DNA of 36,321 nucleotides, from positions 1 to 36,321 of the forward strand of contig CAJQOL010000077.1 in assembly GCA_905479925.1 (NCBI GenBank). The letters are read 5' to 3'. The translations under genes and the position numbers were made by a program. Of the stretch, positions 24,984 to 34,793 are shown piece after piece. The notes under the pieces are model-generated. The model did no database searches, was not told the origin of the DNA, and saw only the letters and a list, made by a program, of their open reading frames with translations. Numbering within the stretch: the stretch's first letter is position 1; each line of letters starts with the position of its first letter. The stretch comes from an uncultured Kangiellaceae bacterium. Its GTDB lineage: Bacteria; Pseudomonadota; Gammaproteobacteria; Enterobacterales; Kangiellaceae.

Positions 24984-27173
24984 ATGGGCAAAGTCAATAT
25001 TGAAATAGATGGCAAAAAGCTGGTAGCAGATGTTGGTTCGATGATCATCGAAGTCGCTGATGATGCCGATATTTATATTCCCCGTTTTTGCTATCACAAG
25101 AAGCTATCTGTGGCGGCTAACTGCCGCATGTGTATGGTGGATGTTTCTAACTTACCAAAGGCTGTTCCTGCATGTGCTACGCCAGTGGCAGATGGAATGG
25201 TTATTCAAACTCAAACCCCTAAAGCGGTTGATGCTCAGAAGTCGGTGATGGAGTTTTTACTGATTAATCACCCATTAGATTGTCCTGTTTGTGACCAAGG
25301 CGGAGAATGTGAACTGCAGGATTTATCCGTTGGTTACGGTGAAGATGTAAGCCGTTATGTTGAAGGTAAAAGAGTTGTAAAGGACAAAGATTTAGGTCCG
25401 TTGATTTCAACCGATATGACCCGCTGTATTCATTGCACACGTTGCGTAAGATTTGGACAAGAAATTGTTGGTATAAGAGAAATGGGCGCAACAGGACGTG
25501 GTGAGCATGTCGAGATTGGCACCTATATAGAATCAACGATGGATTCAGAAGTGTCCGCTAATATTATCGATTTGTGCCCGGTTGGTGCGTTAACTGCTAA
25601 GCCGTCTAGATATAAAGCAAGAGCATGGGAATTACGAGAGTCGCCATCTATTGCTGCTCATGATTGTCTGGGTTCAAACGTCAATGTTCACCATCGGCGT
25701 GGTGAAATTATTCGAGTAGTGCCACGAGAGAATGAAGCAATCAACGAAGTATGGCTTTCTGACAGAGACCGTTTTTCCTACCAGGCGTTGACTGACGGTA
25801 AACGCCTGTTACAACCTAAAATAAAGAAAAATGGTCAATGGGAAAGTTGTGATTGGCAAACCGCATTGAATTTTGCCATGACCGAAATGAAACGCATTAT
25901 TGGTGCATCCAATGGTGATAATTTCGGCGCCATCATCGGTAACAATTCTACGACCGAAGAGAGTTATCTCGCTCAAAAAATCTTGCGAGGTCTTGGTTGT
26001 AATAATATCGATTTCAGAACCCGTCGCCGAGATTTTTCCGCTGACGATAAAGGTAATGTTCGTTCAGGATTAAATTTCCCATTACAGGATTTAGAACATA
26101 TGGATGCCACTTTGTTAGTGGCAGGTGATTTGCGCCATGAGCAACCATTAGCGACTTTAAGGGTTAGAAAATCGACCGGGTTTGGTAAAGCGATGGCTAT
26201 AAACCCGTTTGATGGTGAGTATAACTTTAGGCTTAGTCATGAAATTCAGCCAGAACCTCATCTACTAGCCAATGAATTTGCCTGCGTATTGTCAGCGGTT
26301 GCAGCCAAAAAAGACGATGCAATTAGCGCTGAAATTAAGGAATGGTTGTCAGGGGTTGAGCATAACAAGGTTCATTCTGAAATGGCGGATGAGTTAATCG
26401 CTGGAGAACAAACCTGTATATTATTGGGGGTTTACGCTCAGGAGCATCCTCAAGCAGAAACAATCAACTGGCTCGGAGAACAAGTGGCTAAGTTAACGGA
26501 TTCAAAATGGGGGTATATGACTCAAGGTTGTAATGCTGCCGGTAACAAGTTAGCAGGAGCCGTACCTAACCAGTCAGAAGTTGGCGGTCGAGCGACTTTA
26601 GGTAAGAACGCCAAACAAATGCTTAATGAAGGTTTAAAGGGTTATTTAATTCATAACTGTGAGCCCGATGTTGAAAGCCTGTGGTCAGAACAAGCCTTAG
26701 AAAACTTTAATAACGCAGAATGTGTTATTGCATTAACCTCCTATGACGACGGACGAATGCTCGATTATGCAAACGTTATGTTACCCATTGCTGGAAATTT
26801 TGAAACATCGGGTACCTTTATAAATATTGAAGGTATTTGGCAGTCGTTTGCTGCCGCTGTTGCCGCGCCCGGTGATGTTCGTCCTGCCTGGAAGATTTTG
26901 CGAGTACTTGGAAACCTCTTTGAACTTAACGGTTTTGATTATGAATCCTCTATACAGATTAGAGATGAATTGAGGGAAAAGTATGAGGTTTCTGGAGACA
27001 AAAAAGTGTCTAGGAAAATGCCAGAAGTGCTTTGTTCTTCAGAAAAGTTTGAGGCACCAAGAGAGTCATTAGGTTTGTATAGAGTTGATCCTATGGTCCG
27101 GCGTGCCGAAGCTCTTCAAAAAACACCGAAAGCTTCAACCCATCCGATTAGTATTTCGAGGGTTAAAACATGA
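24984..27173 (+). CDS. nuoG: NADH-quinone oxidoreductase subunit G
   Basis: 75-kDa-type subunit with the iron-sulfur chain that leads electrons away from NuoF. N1b ligands are Cys36, Cys47, Cys50 and Cys64; N5 is His96, Cys100, Cys103 and Cys109; N4 is Cys148, Cys151, Cys154 and Cys198. A molybdopterin-oxidoreductase-like region (about 215-650) follows without a catalytic site. In the N7 position (about 222-262) only one cysteine, Cys228, is present, so the N7 cluster found in E. coli and Thermus is absent. At 729 residues it is shorter than the roughly 908-residue E. coli protein and closer to mitochondrial-type subunits. It overlaps nuoH by 4 bp. Confidence 0.96.
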   Translation: MGKVNIEIDGKKLVADVGSMIIEVADDADIYIPRFCYHKKLSVAANCRMCMVDVSNLPKAVPACATPVADGMVIQTQTPKAVDAQKSVMEFLLINHPLDCPVCDQGGECELQDLSVGYGEDVSRYVEGKRVVKDKDLGPLISTDMTRCIHCTRCVRFGQEIVGIREMGATGRGEHVEIGTYIESTMDSEVSANIIDLCPVGALTAKPSRYKARAWELRESPSIAAHDCLGSNVNVHHRRGEIIRVVPRENEAINEVWLSDRDRFSYQALTDGKRLLQPKIKKNGQWESCDWQTALNFAMTEMKRIIGASNGDNFGAIIGNNSTTEESYLAQKILRGLGCNNIDFRTRRRDFSADDKGNVRSGLNFPLQDLEHMDATLLVAGDLRHEQPLATLRVRKSTGFGKAMAINPFDGEYNFRLSHEIQPEPHLLANEFACVLSAVAAKKDDAISAEIKEWLSGVEHNKVHSEMADELIAGEQTCILLGVYAQEHPQAETINWLGEQVAKLTDSKWGYMTQGCNAAGNKLAGAVPNQSEVGGRATLGKNAKQMLNEGLKGYLIHNCEPDVESLWSEQALENFNNAECVIALTSYDDGRMLDYANVMLPIAGNFETSGTFINIEGIWQSFAAAVAAPGDVRPAWKILRVLGNLFELNGFDYESSIQIRDELREKYEVSGDKKVSRKMPEVLCSSEKFEAPRESLGLYRVDPMVRRAEALQKTPKASTHPISISRVKT

Positions 27174-28207
27174 GTGACATCGATTTAGTTGAATGGGGCA
27201 TAACGCTATTTTGGATCTTGGCAAAGATTGTGATGATTATTTTGCCATTGGTTTTAGCGGTTGCTTATGCAACTTACGCAGAGCGAAAATTAATTGGTTA
27301 TATGCAAATGAGGGTCGGCCCAAATAGGGTTGGACCTAAAGGTTGGTTGCAGCCGATCGCAGATACCGTCAAATTAATTATGAAAGAAATTGTGCTACCG
27401 CAGGGGGCAAGCAAGGTTCTGTTCATCATCGCGCCCATTTTGTTTATCGGGCCTTCTTTTGCCGCATGGGCGGTAGTGCCCTTTGATGCAGGACTTGTAC
27501 TAGCCGATATAAATTTGGGTTTGCTTTATATTCTTGCGATGACATCAATTGGTGTTTATGGGGTAATTATTGCGGGTTGGGCATCCAATTCTAAATATGC
27601 ATTCTTGGGTGCAATGCGCTCGGCGGCACAAATCGTTTCTTATGAGCTTGCAATGGGTTTCGCTCTGGTTGGTGTTTTAATGTGCGCGCAATCCACTAAT
27701 CTTGGCGACATTGTTATGGCTCAGTCAGGAGGTATACATCAATGGTACTGGATTCCACTGTTTCCATTGCTCGTTGTTTATTGGATATCCGGTGTGGCGG
27801 AAACAAACAGAGCACCGTTTGACATGGCGGAAGGTGAATCAGAAATTGTTGCTGGCTTTCATGTTGAATATGGCGGCATGGCATTTTCGCTATTCTTCTT
27901 AGCGGAATACGCCAATATGATACTGGTATCTTTTCTTACTGCCATTATGTTTTTCGGCGGTTGGTTATCGCCATTTGAAGGAATGGGGGTACTGGATGAG
28001 ATTACTAGTTGGATTCCGGGAACCTTATGGTTGTTGATAAAAGCGTCCGTATTTTTGTTTATGTTGTTTTGGTTGCGTGCGACTTTTCCTAGGTTTAGAT
28101 ATGACCAAATTATGCGACTTGGTTGGAAAATTTTTATCCCGGTCACTTTGGTTTGGTTACCCGTCGTCGCTATTGGCATTAAGCTTGGCTTCTGGCCATT
28201 TACTTAA
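27170..28207 (+). CDS. nuoH: NADH-quinone oxidoreductase subunit H
   Basis: Membrane subunit at the heel of complex I; it closes the quinone chamber and links to the antiporter-like subunits. About eight membrane helices span the 345 residues. Conserved loops are [31 protein letters not shown] (early) and [31 protein letters not shown] (the acidic, quinone-proximal loop), both intact. It starts by ATGA overlap with nuoG. It is 20 residues longer than the E. coli protein, mainly at the N-terminus. Confidence 0.97.
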   Translation: MSDIDLVEWGITLFWILAKIVMIILPLVLAVAYATYAERKLIGYMQMRVGPNRVGPKGWLQPIADTVKLIMKEIVLPQGASKVLFIIAPILFIGPSFAAWAVVPFDAGLVLADINLGLLYILAMTSIGVYGVIIAGWASNSKYAFLGAMRSAAQIVSYELAMGFALVGVLMCAQSTNLGDIVMAQSGGIHQWYWIPLFPLLVVYWISGVAETNRAPFDMAEGESEIVAGFHVEYGGMAFSLFFLAEYANMILVSFLTAIMFFGGWLSPFEGMGVLDEITSWIPGTLWLLIKASVFLFMLFWLRATFPRFRYDQIMRLGWKIFIPVTLVWLPVVAIGIKLGFWPFT

Positions 28208-28272
28208 TCGAAATCAGTTGCTTCGCGAACAAAGGTCGTTGTGAACTTCCTAAAGTTGGATAGATAGAATTT

Positions 28273-28767
28273 ATGAACAAAAAACTTAAACAATTCCTAA
28301 ACAGTTTCTTGTTGATCGAGCTGCTTAAAGGTCTAGCGGTGACGGGACGTCACATGTTTAGCCGAAAAGTGACAATTCAATACCCAGAAGAGAAAACACC
28401 TCAGTCCCCAAGGTTTAGAGGTTTACACGCTTTAAGGAGTTATCCAAACGGCGAAGAGCGTTGCATCGCATGCAAGCTTTGCGAGGCTGTTTGTCCGGCG
28501 GCAGCCATTACTATTGAAGCGGGGGTGAGAGAGTCCGACGGATCTCGACGAACCACCAAGTATGAAATAGATCTGTTTAAGTGTATTTTTTGTGGTTTTT
28601 GTGAAGAGTCTTGCCCAGTTGACTCCATTGTTGAAACTCGAGTTTTCGACTACCACTTTGAAGAACAAGGGGCTCAGATTATGACAAAAGAAAAGCTCTT
28701 AGAGATTGGACTATTGCATGAAGAACAACTTGCAAAAGATATTGAGTCAGATGCTAAATATCGTTAG
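28273..28767 (+). CDS. nuoI: NADH-quinone oxidoreductase subunit I
   Basis: Peripheral-arm ferredoxin-like subunit with clusters N6a and N6b, which pass electrons to N2. The two 4Fe-4S motifs are Cys64, Cys67, Cys70, Cys74 ([12 protein letters not shown]) and Cys104, Cys107, Cys110, Cys114 ([12 protein letters not shown]). The amphipathic N-terminal helix (about 8-29) anchors the subunit at the membrane. The 164-residue length is normal. It sits 65 bp after nuoH and 65 bp before nuoJ; the second gap contains a hairpin. Confidence 0.97.
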   Translation: MNKKLKQFLNSFLLIELLKGLAVTGRHMFSRKVTIQYPEEKTPQSPRFRGLHALRSYPNGEERCIACKLCEAVCPAAAITIEAGVRESDGSRRTTKYEIDLFKCIFCGFCEESCPVDSIVETRVFDYHFEEQGAQIMTKEKLLEIGLLHEEQLAKDIESDAKYR

Positions 28768-28783
28768 ACCACATAATTTAAAT

Positions 28784-28804
28784 ATTGACGCAGTTGCGTT
28801 CAAT
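28784..28804 (+). repeat. Hairpin between nuoI and nuoJ
   Basis: A 21-base hairpin: ATTGACGC pairs with GCGTTCAAT (one bulged base) around loop AGTT. It lies 17 bases after the nuoI stop and 29 bases before the nuoJ ATG. No T-run follows, so termination is unlikely; an mRNA stability or processing element is more plausible. Confidence 0.45.
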
Positions 28805-28832
28805 TTACTTATTGACGTTTGAGAAAAAATCA

Positions 28833-29486
28833 ATGACTTTTCAATTAATTGTTTTTTATTCGTTTGCTGCCTGGCTTATTTTTTCAGCCTTGATGGTTAT
28901 TACCAGTAAGAACTCGGTAAAAGCTGCGCTTTTCTTGGTGTTAACTTTTGCATCGGCTGCCGCAATATGGCTCTTGTTAGAAGCTGAATTTTTGGCACTG
29001 AGCTTAATTGTGGTATACGTCGGCGCGGTTATGGTGTTGTTATTGTTTGTGGTAATGATGTTAGATATTGACTATGCTGCGTTGCGACAGGGGTTTGTTA
29101 ATAAACTGCCAATTGCTATTGTCACCTCGTTAGCTTTTTTTGGTTTGCTTTATTATTTTATTACTCACGGAGAATTTGGCCCACAAAACTACGCTAATCC
29201 GGCCCCTAAAGGCGCCGACTATTCCAATATAAAAGAGTTAGGCCGCATTTTGTATACGGATTATTTTATTGCCTTTGAAACCGCTGCGGTAATTCTGTTA
29301 GTGGCTATTATTGCTGCTATTGCGCTAACCTTTAGAGGCCGTAAGCATCGTAAAGCTCAAGTCATTAGCAAACAGCTTGAGGCAAATAAAAAGAACCGCT
29401 TGAAAATTGTCTCTATGGAAGCTTCGATAGAAGAAACAGAAAACTCTGGCGAACAAGAGCCTTCAACAGCGGAGGAAAAATCATGA
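28833..29486 (+). CDS. nuoJ: NADH-quinone oxidoreductase subunit J
   Basis: Membrane subunit of complex I with five helices in about residues 4-175. The ATG at 28833 gives [22 protein letters not shown]; a TTG at 28785 would begin within the hairpin and add a non-hydrophobic leader, so it is rejected. [21 protein letters not shown] is the conserved helix with the pi-bulge region. The product is 217 residues, about 30 longer than in E. coli, owing to a charged, probably cytoplasmic C-terminal tail (about 170-217) rich in Lys, Arg and Glu. The stop overlaps nuoK by 4 bp. Confidence 0.96.
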   Translation: MTFQLIVFYSFAAWLIFSALMVITSKNSVKAALFLVLTFASAAAIWLLLEAEFLALSLIVVYVGAVMVLLLFVVMMLDIDYAALRQGFVNKLPIAIVTSLAFFGLLYYFITHGEFGPQNYANPAPKGADYSNIKELGRILYTDYFIAFETAAVILLVAIIAAIALTFRGRKHRKAQVISKQLEANKKNRLKIVSMEASIEETENSGEQEPSTAEEKS

Positions 29487-29788
29487 TAGGTTTATCTGAT
29501 TATCTACTGTTGAGTGCCATTTTATTTGCTATTAGTGTTGCTGGAATTATTATCAACCGTAAAAACGTGATAACGCTTTTGATGTGTATCGAGTTGATGT
29601 TGCTAGCGGTTAATACAAACTTCATCGCTTTTTCTCATTTCTTGCAAGACTCAGCCGGTCAGATTTTTGTATTCTTTATTTTGACGGTGGCTGCCGCTGA
29701 GGCTGCTATAGGGCTTGCCATTATTGTGGTTTTGTTTAGAAACAGAGCAACCATTGATGTTGAAAAAATTAACCAGTTGAAAGGGTAG
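29483..29788 (+). CDS. nuoK: NADH-quinone oxidoreductase subunit K
   Basis: Small membrane subunit with three helices and two buried glutamates in the proton-path chain. The 101 residues include [19 protein letters not shown], where Glu of CIELM is the first conserved acid, and [19 protein letters not shown], with the second. The start is by ATGA overlap with nuoJ; nuoL begins 12 bp after its stop. Confidence 0.97.
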   Translation: MIGLSDYLLLSAILFAISVAGIIINRKNVITLLMCIELMLLAVNTNFIAFSHFLQDSAGQIFVFFILTVAAAEAAIGLAIIVVLFRNRATIDVEKINQLKG

Positions 29789-29800
29789 TTTAGAGCTATT

Positions 29801-31768
29801 ATGCAAAATCAATTACTTGCTATCGTACTATTGCCGTTATTAGCCGCTTTGTTAACGGGCCTGTTAGGTACAAAACTTCCTAAGGCTTGGGCGCATCGGT
29901 TGACCATATTGGCGGTTGGGTTGTCTTGCCTTATGTCTATTGATGTGGCGATTGATCAGTTGATGGATCACGCTCAACCTTTTAATCAAAATCTATACAC
30001 TTGGGCTCAGCTAGGTAGCTTAAGTTTGCACGTCGGTTTCTTGATCGATGACCTTACGGCAACCATGATGGCGGTGGTTACTTTTGTATCGTTAATGGTT
30101 CATGTTTATACCATTGGTTATATGAAAGATGACCCAGGTTATCAACGTTTCTTCGCCTATATTTCTTTGTTTACTTTTGCAATGTTGACTCTTGTTATGT
30201 CCAATAACTTTTTACAGCTCTTTTTCGGTTGGGAAGCTGTTGGCCTGGTGTCATATCTGCTAATTGGTTTTTGGTATAAGAAACCTACGGCTATTTTTGC
30301 AAACCTAAAAGCTTTCCTAGTTAATCGTGTCGGAGATTTCGGTTTTTTACTAGGGATTGCTGGTGTATATATGGTTTTCGGAACTATGGATTACGCTGAA
30401 GTGTTCAAGCAGATAAGTGCAGGTTACAACGACCTGGAAATCGTTATTAGTGATGGTATGGTTTGGTCTGCCACTACCTTTTTAGCCATTGGTCTATTCA
30501 TTGGAGCAATGGGTAAATCAGCCCAAGTTCCTTTGCATGTTTGGTTACCGGATTCAATGGAAGGACCGACTCCAATCTCTGCTTTAATTCATGCAGCAAC
30601 GATGGTTACCGCCGGTGTTTTTATGGTTGCACGCATGTCACCAATCTTTGAGCAATCAGAAATAGCGTTAAATTTCATTTTAATTACCGGCGCAACAACT
30701 GCGTTGTTTATGGGATTCCTAGGTGTTATCCAAAACGATATAAAAAGAGTGGTTGCCTATTCTACGCTTTCGCAGTTGGGTTATATGGTAGTTGCGTTAG
30801 GCGCGTCAGCTTATTCTATTGCCATCTTTCATTTGGTTACCCATGCCTTTTTTAAAGCGTTACTCTTCTTGGGGGCAGGTTCCGTTATCATTGCTATGCA
30901 CCACGAGCAAGATATGCGGAAAATGGGTAACTTAAGAAAGTATATGCCTTGGACCTATGGGACAATGTTGATTGGTTCATTAGCGCTAATTGGCACTCCG
31001 CTGCTATCGGGCTTCTATTCAAAAGATGCCATCATAGAGGCGGTACATTTTTCTCAACTAGGTGCCGCTAGTTATGCTTATATATGTGTTTTGATTGGTG
31101 TGTTTTTCACTGCTCTCTATAGTTTTAGACTTTTCTTTATGGTTTTTCATACTAAGGAACGAATGGATGAGCATACTCGTTCGCATCTGAAAGAATCCCC
31201 TGCGGTGGTTTGGGTACCGCTAGTCTTATTAGCCATTCCTTCGGCTATTATCGGTTATATTCTAGCGCCAGGCATCACTTCGGGTGAGTTGTTTGATGGC
31301 TCAATTACCGTACTTGCCCAGCATGATACGGTTGCTCCTATTGTAGAACATTACCAACACCCATTTTCTTTAGCGATTAGTTCATTTAGCCATTTACCTC
31401 TTTATTTAGCCATTGCCGGTGTAGCAACCGCCTACTTCTTTGTTGTGGTACGACCTAGTTGGTCGGAAAAATTAACGCGTCTTTTAGGGCCTGTTAATCC
31501 AATTCTTAAGAATAACTATTATTTTGATAAGGTCTACATTGATTATGTTTCCGCTGGCAGTGTAGGTCTCGGTCATCGACTTTGGAAATGGATAGACATG
31601 GCGATTATTGACGGCGTTATGGTTAATGGTACCGCTCGGCTGGTAGCTGGAATATCAACCCATATGCGTAAAATACAAAGTGGTTACTTATACCATTATG
31701 TATTCGTTATGGTATTTGGGTTGCTCACTTTCTTGGGCTGGCTCTACTGGCGCGCTTTGAACGGATAA
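29801..31768 (+). CDS. nuoL: NADH-quinone oxidoreductase subunit L
   Basis: Largest antiporter-like membrane subunit, at the far end of the arm, with a long lateral helix. About sixteen membrane segments in 655 residues. FFGWEAVGLVSYLLIGFW carries the key glutamate, and KSAQVPLHVWLPDSMEGPTPISALIHAATMVTAG is the proton-channel signature with the key lysine. The C-terminal lateral helix and last helix lie in about 520-655. It is about 40 residues longer than in E. coli. nuoM follows after 34 bp. Confidence 0.97.
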   Translation: MQNQLLAIVLLPLLAALLTGLLGTKLPKAWAHRLTILAVGLSCLMSIDVAIDQLMDHAQPFNQNLYTWAQLGSLSLHVGFLIDDLTATMMAVVTFVSLMVHVYTIGYMKDDPGYQRFFAYISLFTFAMLTLVMSNNFLQLFFGWEAVGLVSYLLIGFWYKKPTAIFANLKAFLVNRVGDFGFLLGIAGVYMVFGTMDYAEVFKQISAGYNDLEIVISDGMVWSATTFLAIGLFIGAMGKSAQVPLHVWLPDSMEGPTPISALIHAATMVTAGVFMVARMSPIFEQSEIALNFILITGATTALFMGFLGVIQNDIKRVVAYSTLSQLGYMVVALGASAYSIAIFHLVTHAFFKALLFLGAGSVIIAMHHEQDMRKMGNLRKYMPWTYGTMLIGSLALIGTPLLSGFYSKDAIIEAVHFSQLGAASYAYICVLIGVFFTALYSFRLFFMVFHTKERMDEHTRSHLKESPAVVWVPLVLLAIPSAIIGYILAPGITSGELFDGSITVLAQHDTVAPIVEHYQHPFSLAISSFSHLPLYLAIAGVATAYFFVVVRPSWSEKLTRLLGPVNPILKNNYYFDKVYIDYVSAGSVGLGHRLWKWIDMAIIDGVMVNGTARLVAGISTHMRKIQSGYLYHYVFVMVFGLLTFLGWLYWRALNG

Positions 31769-31802
31769 TAAGTAGTAATTAAAACAGGTTTAAATAAAAA
31801 TA

Positions 31803-33338
31803 ATGTTAGAAAATTTACCTATTTTGAGTTTGTTGATTTGGTTGCCTATCTTCGGGGCCGCTTTGATCATCTTTGTTTCTGGGCAAGAAAAACTTCAAGT
31901 GACCCAGTGGTTAGCTCTGCTTACATCGTTGGCGACATTTATCTTAAGTCTCATCGCTATCAATGAGTTCGACTCTTCTCGCTATTATTTGCAGTTTATC
32001 GAGGATAAGTCTTGGATCGAAACGTTAGATGTTCGGTATTCTTTGGCTGTCGATGGCATATCATTACCTTTGATTGCTCTAACGTCGTTAATGACAGTGA
32101 TTGTCGTAATTTCTAGCTGGAATAATATCAAGCTTAGAGCTGCCCATTATCTTGCCGCATTCTTAATCATGTGCGGATTGATGAACGGAGTTTTCGCGGC
32201 AACGGATTCAATTTTATTTTATGTGTTTTGGGAAGCGATGTTAGTCCCTATGTTTTTAATCATTGGAATATGGGGGGGACCAAACCGAATTTATGCGACC
32301 CTTAAGTTCTTTATTTATACATTCTTTGGTTCTGTTTTTCTATTAATTGCCCTCATCTACCTAGGCAAGCAAGCCGATAGTTTTAATATCTTTAAGATGC
32401 ATAGCTTATTGATTGAGTCAGATACGCAAATGCTGCTCTTTTTTGCCTTTCTTATCGCATTTGCTATCAAAGTTCCCATGTGGCCTGTACACACCTGGTT
32501 ACCGGACGCTCATGTTCAGGCTCCAACCGGCGGATCTGTGATCTTGGCGGCAATAATGCTAAAAATGGGAACCTATGGTTTTATTAGATTTATGATGCCG
32601 ATCGTTCCAGACGCATCTTTAGACATGGCAAACGTGATGATCGTTTTATCACTAATTGCGGTTGCTTATATCGGTTTTGTAGCGCTTGCACAAAACGACA
32701 TGAAAAAATTAATTGCTTATTCTTCAATTGCTCATATGGGCTTTGTAACCCTCGGTCTCTTCATTAGTTTTTCATTACTAGCAGAAAAACAAGTTGATGC
32801 TGCAATCATGGGAGTTCAAGGTGCATTAATTCAAATGATATCCCATGGTTTTATTTCAGGAGCTCTTTTCTTATGTATCGGTGTACTTTATGACCGCATG
32901 CATAGTCGTGATATTTCAGACTATGGTGGAGTTATAAACCGTATGCCGCAGTTTGCTATGTTCTTCATGATTTTTGCTATGGCTAATGCTGGCTTGCCTG
33001 GAACATCGGGTTTTGTTGGAGAGTTCATGGTTATTTTGGCGAGTTTTCAAGTTAGCTTTTGGATTGCTGCCATCGGTGCCTTAACATTGATACTTGCTGC
33101 GGCTTATACACTTTGGATGTACAAGCGTGTGATGTTTGGTGATGTAGCCAATGAAAAAGTCATGGGCCTAGAAGACATTAATATGCGCGAAACGATCGTG
33201 TTTATTCTGTTGGCTTTAATGGTACTAATTTTTGGATTATGGCCGGCACCGTTGCTCGATATCATGGCACCAAGTGTTCAGCATTTTATTGATTGTAACC
33301 TGGTATCAAAACTTTCACCTGAAGGAATGTGTTCGTAA
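31803..33338 (+). CDS. nuoM: NADH-quinone oxidoreductase subunit M
   Basis: Second antiporter-like membrane subunit, between NuoL and NuoN. The 511 residues have about fourteen helices. FYVFWEAMLVPMFLIIGIWGG has the key glutamate; KVPMWPVHTWLPDAHVQAPTGGSVILAAIMLKMG is the channel signature with the lysines, and ISHGFISGALFL is also typical. The stop overlaps the nuoN ATG by one base (TAATG). Confidence 0.97.
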   Translation: MLENLPILSLLIWLPIFGAALIIFVSGQEKLQVTQWLALLTSLATFILSLIAINEFDSSRYYLQFIEDKSWIETLDVRYSLAVDGISLPLIALTSLMTVIVVISSWNNIKLRAAHYLAAFLIMCGLMNGVFAATDSILFYVFWEAMLVPMFLIIGIWGGPNRIYATLKFFIYTFFGSVFLLIALIYLGKQADSFNIFKMHSLLIESDTQMLLFFAFLIAFAIKVPMWPVHTWLPDAHVQAPTGGSVILAAIMLKMGTYGFIRFMMPIVPDASLDMANVMIVLSLIAVAYIGFVALAQNDMKKLIAYSSIAHMGFVTLGLFISFSLLAEKQVDAAIMGVQGALIQMISHGFISGALFLCIGVLYDRMHSRDISDYGGVINRMPQFAMFFMIFAMANAGLPGTSGFVGEFMVILASFQVSFWIAAIGALTLILAAAYTLWMYKRVMFGDVANEKVMGLEDINMRETIVFILLALMVLIFGLWPAPLLDIMAPSVQHFIDCNLVSKLSPEGMCS

Positions 33339-34777
33339 TGACTAGCTCTGTGAATTTTTCGATTATTTCAGCTGAAATATTTTTGTTAGTCGCACTCTGT
33401 GTGATTATGATTGTTGATCTTTTTCAGCGTGATAAAGAGCGCAAATTAACCTTTTTGTTAACTCAACTATCCTTGGTTAGTTTGTTTGTTATGGGCGCTC
33501 AAGATCTAGGCTTGGAGCGACAGGTTGGATACAGCGAACACTGGATAAAAGATCAATTTTCAACGGTATTAAAGCTTGCCATTTATTTAGGAACATTTGT
33601 AGCACTACTTTATGCACGACCCTTTATTCGGGAAAGAAATCTGATGCGAGGAGAGTATTACTTACTAACGCTGTTCTCTGTTTTAGGCATGATGATTATG
33701 GTTTCAGCGAATAGCTTGCTAGTTGTTTATCTAGGCTTAGAATTATTATCATTATCTCTATACGCGTTAGTGGCGTTGCAGCGAGATTCTAATATAGCCT
33801 CCGAGTCTGCTGTTAAATATTTTGTGATGGGAGGCTTGGCTTCCGGTTTTTTATTGTATGGAATATCTTTAGTTTATGGAATGACGGGCACCATTATTAT
33901 CAGCGAAATTGCGAGTTATCTATCTGCAAATCAAGCCAATTTAATGATTCAGTTTGGTTTGGTCTTTATTGTCGTTGGAATAGCATTTAAGTTTGGAGCG
34001 GCGCCTTTTCATATGTGGTTACCGGATATTTACCATGGCTCTCCAAGCTCTATTACGGCCTATATTTCAAGCGTTCCAAAGATCGCCGCTTTTGGTATGG
34101 CTTTTCGAATTTTAGAAAGTAGCTTCGGCGAAGCTGATATTCATTGGACACCAATGATTATGATATGCGCTATGTTGTCGATTGTACTTGGAAACATTGT
34201 TGCGTTAGTTCAAACCAACTTGAAACGAATGTTGTCTTATTCTGCAATTGCTCATATCGGATATTTTTTGCTCGGTTTATCTATCGGTAACGATGAAGCT
34301 TATTCTGCTTCTATGTTTTACATTATTGTTTATGCATTAATGACAATTGCTGGATTTGGAATCATTATTTTCATGAGTAGTGAGAATAAGGATTATCAAC
34401 AGATTTCCGACCTAAGGGGCATGGGACGGTTTCACCCGTGGTACGCTCTTATGTTTACTTTGATTATGGTCTCGATGGCAGGTATCCCGCCATTTATAGG
34501 TTTTTGGCCAAAGTTGGAAATTTTTAGATTGTTAATTGCTGACGGGCAGGTTCTTGCAGCGGTTGTCGCAATTGCGTTTTCCGTTATTGGTTTAGTCTAT
34601 TACCTAAAAGTTGTTAAAGAAATGTTCTTTGTTGATTGCGAAGATAGCCCAAAGGTTTCTAATAGCCGCTCTCTGAAAATTGCGTTAAGTATAAACTGTA
34701 TGTTGTTACTGGTTTTTGGCCTAATGCCCGATAGCATTTATCAGTACTGCATTTCTGCATTTGCTAGCTTGAACTAA
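33338..34777 (+). CDS. nuoN: NADH-quinone oxidoreductase subunit N
   Basis: Antiporter-like membrane subunit nearest NuoK. The ATG at 33338 overlaps the nuoM stop; a GTG at 33329 would add three residues and is less likely. The 479 residues include VVYLGLELLSLSLYALVAL with the key glutamate, FKFGAAPFHMWLPDIYHGSP with the channel lysine region, and LKRMLSYSAIAHIGYFLLGL. MAGIPPFIGFWPKLEIF lies near the C-terminus. It completes a full set of fourteen nuo genes in canonical order. Confidence 0.97.
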   Translation: MTSSVNFSIISAEIFLLVALCVIMIVDLFQRDKERKLTFLLTQLSLVSLFVMGAQDLGLERQVGYSEHWIKDQFSTVLKLAIYLGTFVALLYARPFIRERNLMRGEYYLLTLFSVLGMMIMVSANSLLVVYLGLELLSLSLYALVALQRDSNIASESAVKYFVMGGLASGFLLYGISLVYGMTGTIIISEIASYLSANQANLMIQFGLVFIVVGIAFKFGAAPFHMWLPDIYHGSPSSITAYISSVPKIAAFGMAFRILESSFGEADIHWTPMIMICAMLSIVLGNIVALVQTNLKRMLSYSAIAHIGYFLLGLSIGNDEAYSASMFYIIVYALMTIAGFGIIIFMSSENKDYQQISDLRGMGRFHPWYALMFTLIMVSMAGIPPFIGFWPKLEIFRLLIADGQVLAAVVAIAFSVIGLVYYLKVVKEMFFVDCEDSPKVSNSRSLKIALSINCMLLLVFGLMPDSIYQYCISAFASLN

Positions 34778-34793
34778 GGGTAGTATTTTAACC

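Noticed and set aside
24984..27173. NuoG as a truncated gene because it is shorter than in E. coli
   Set aside because: The frame is intact, the end overlaps nuoH by ATGA, and about 700 residues is normal for N7-less NuoG.
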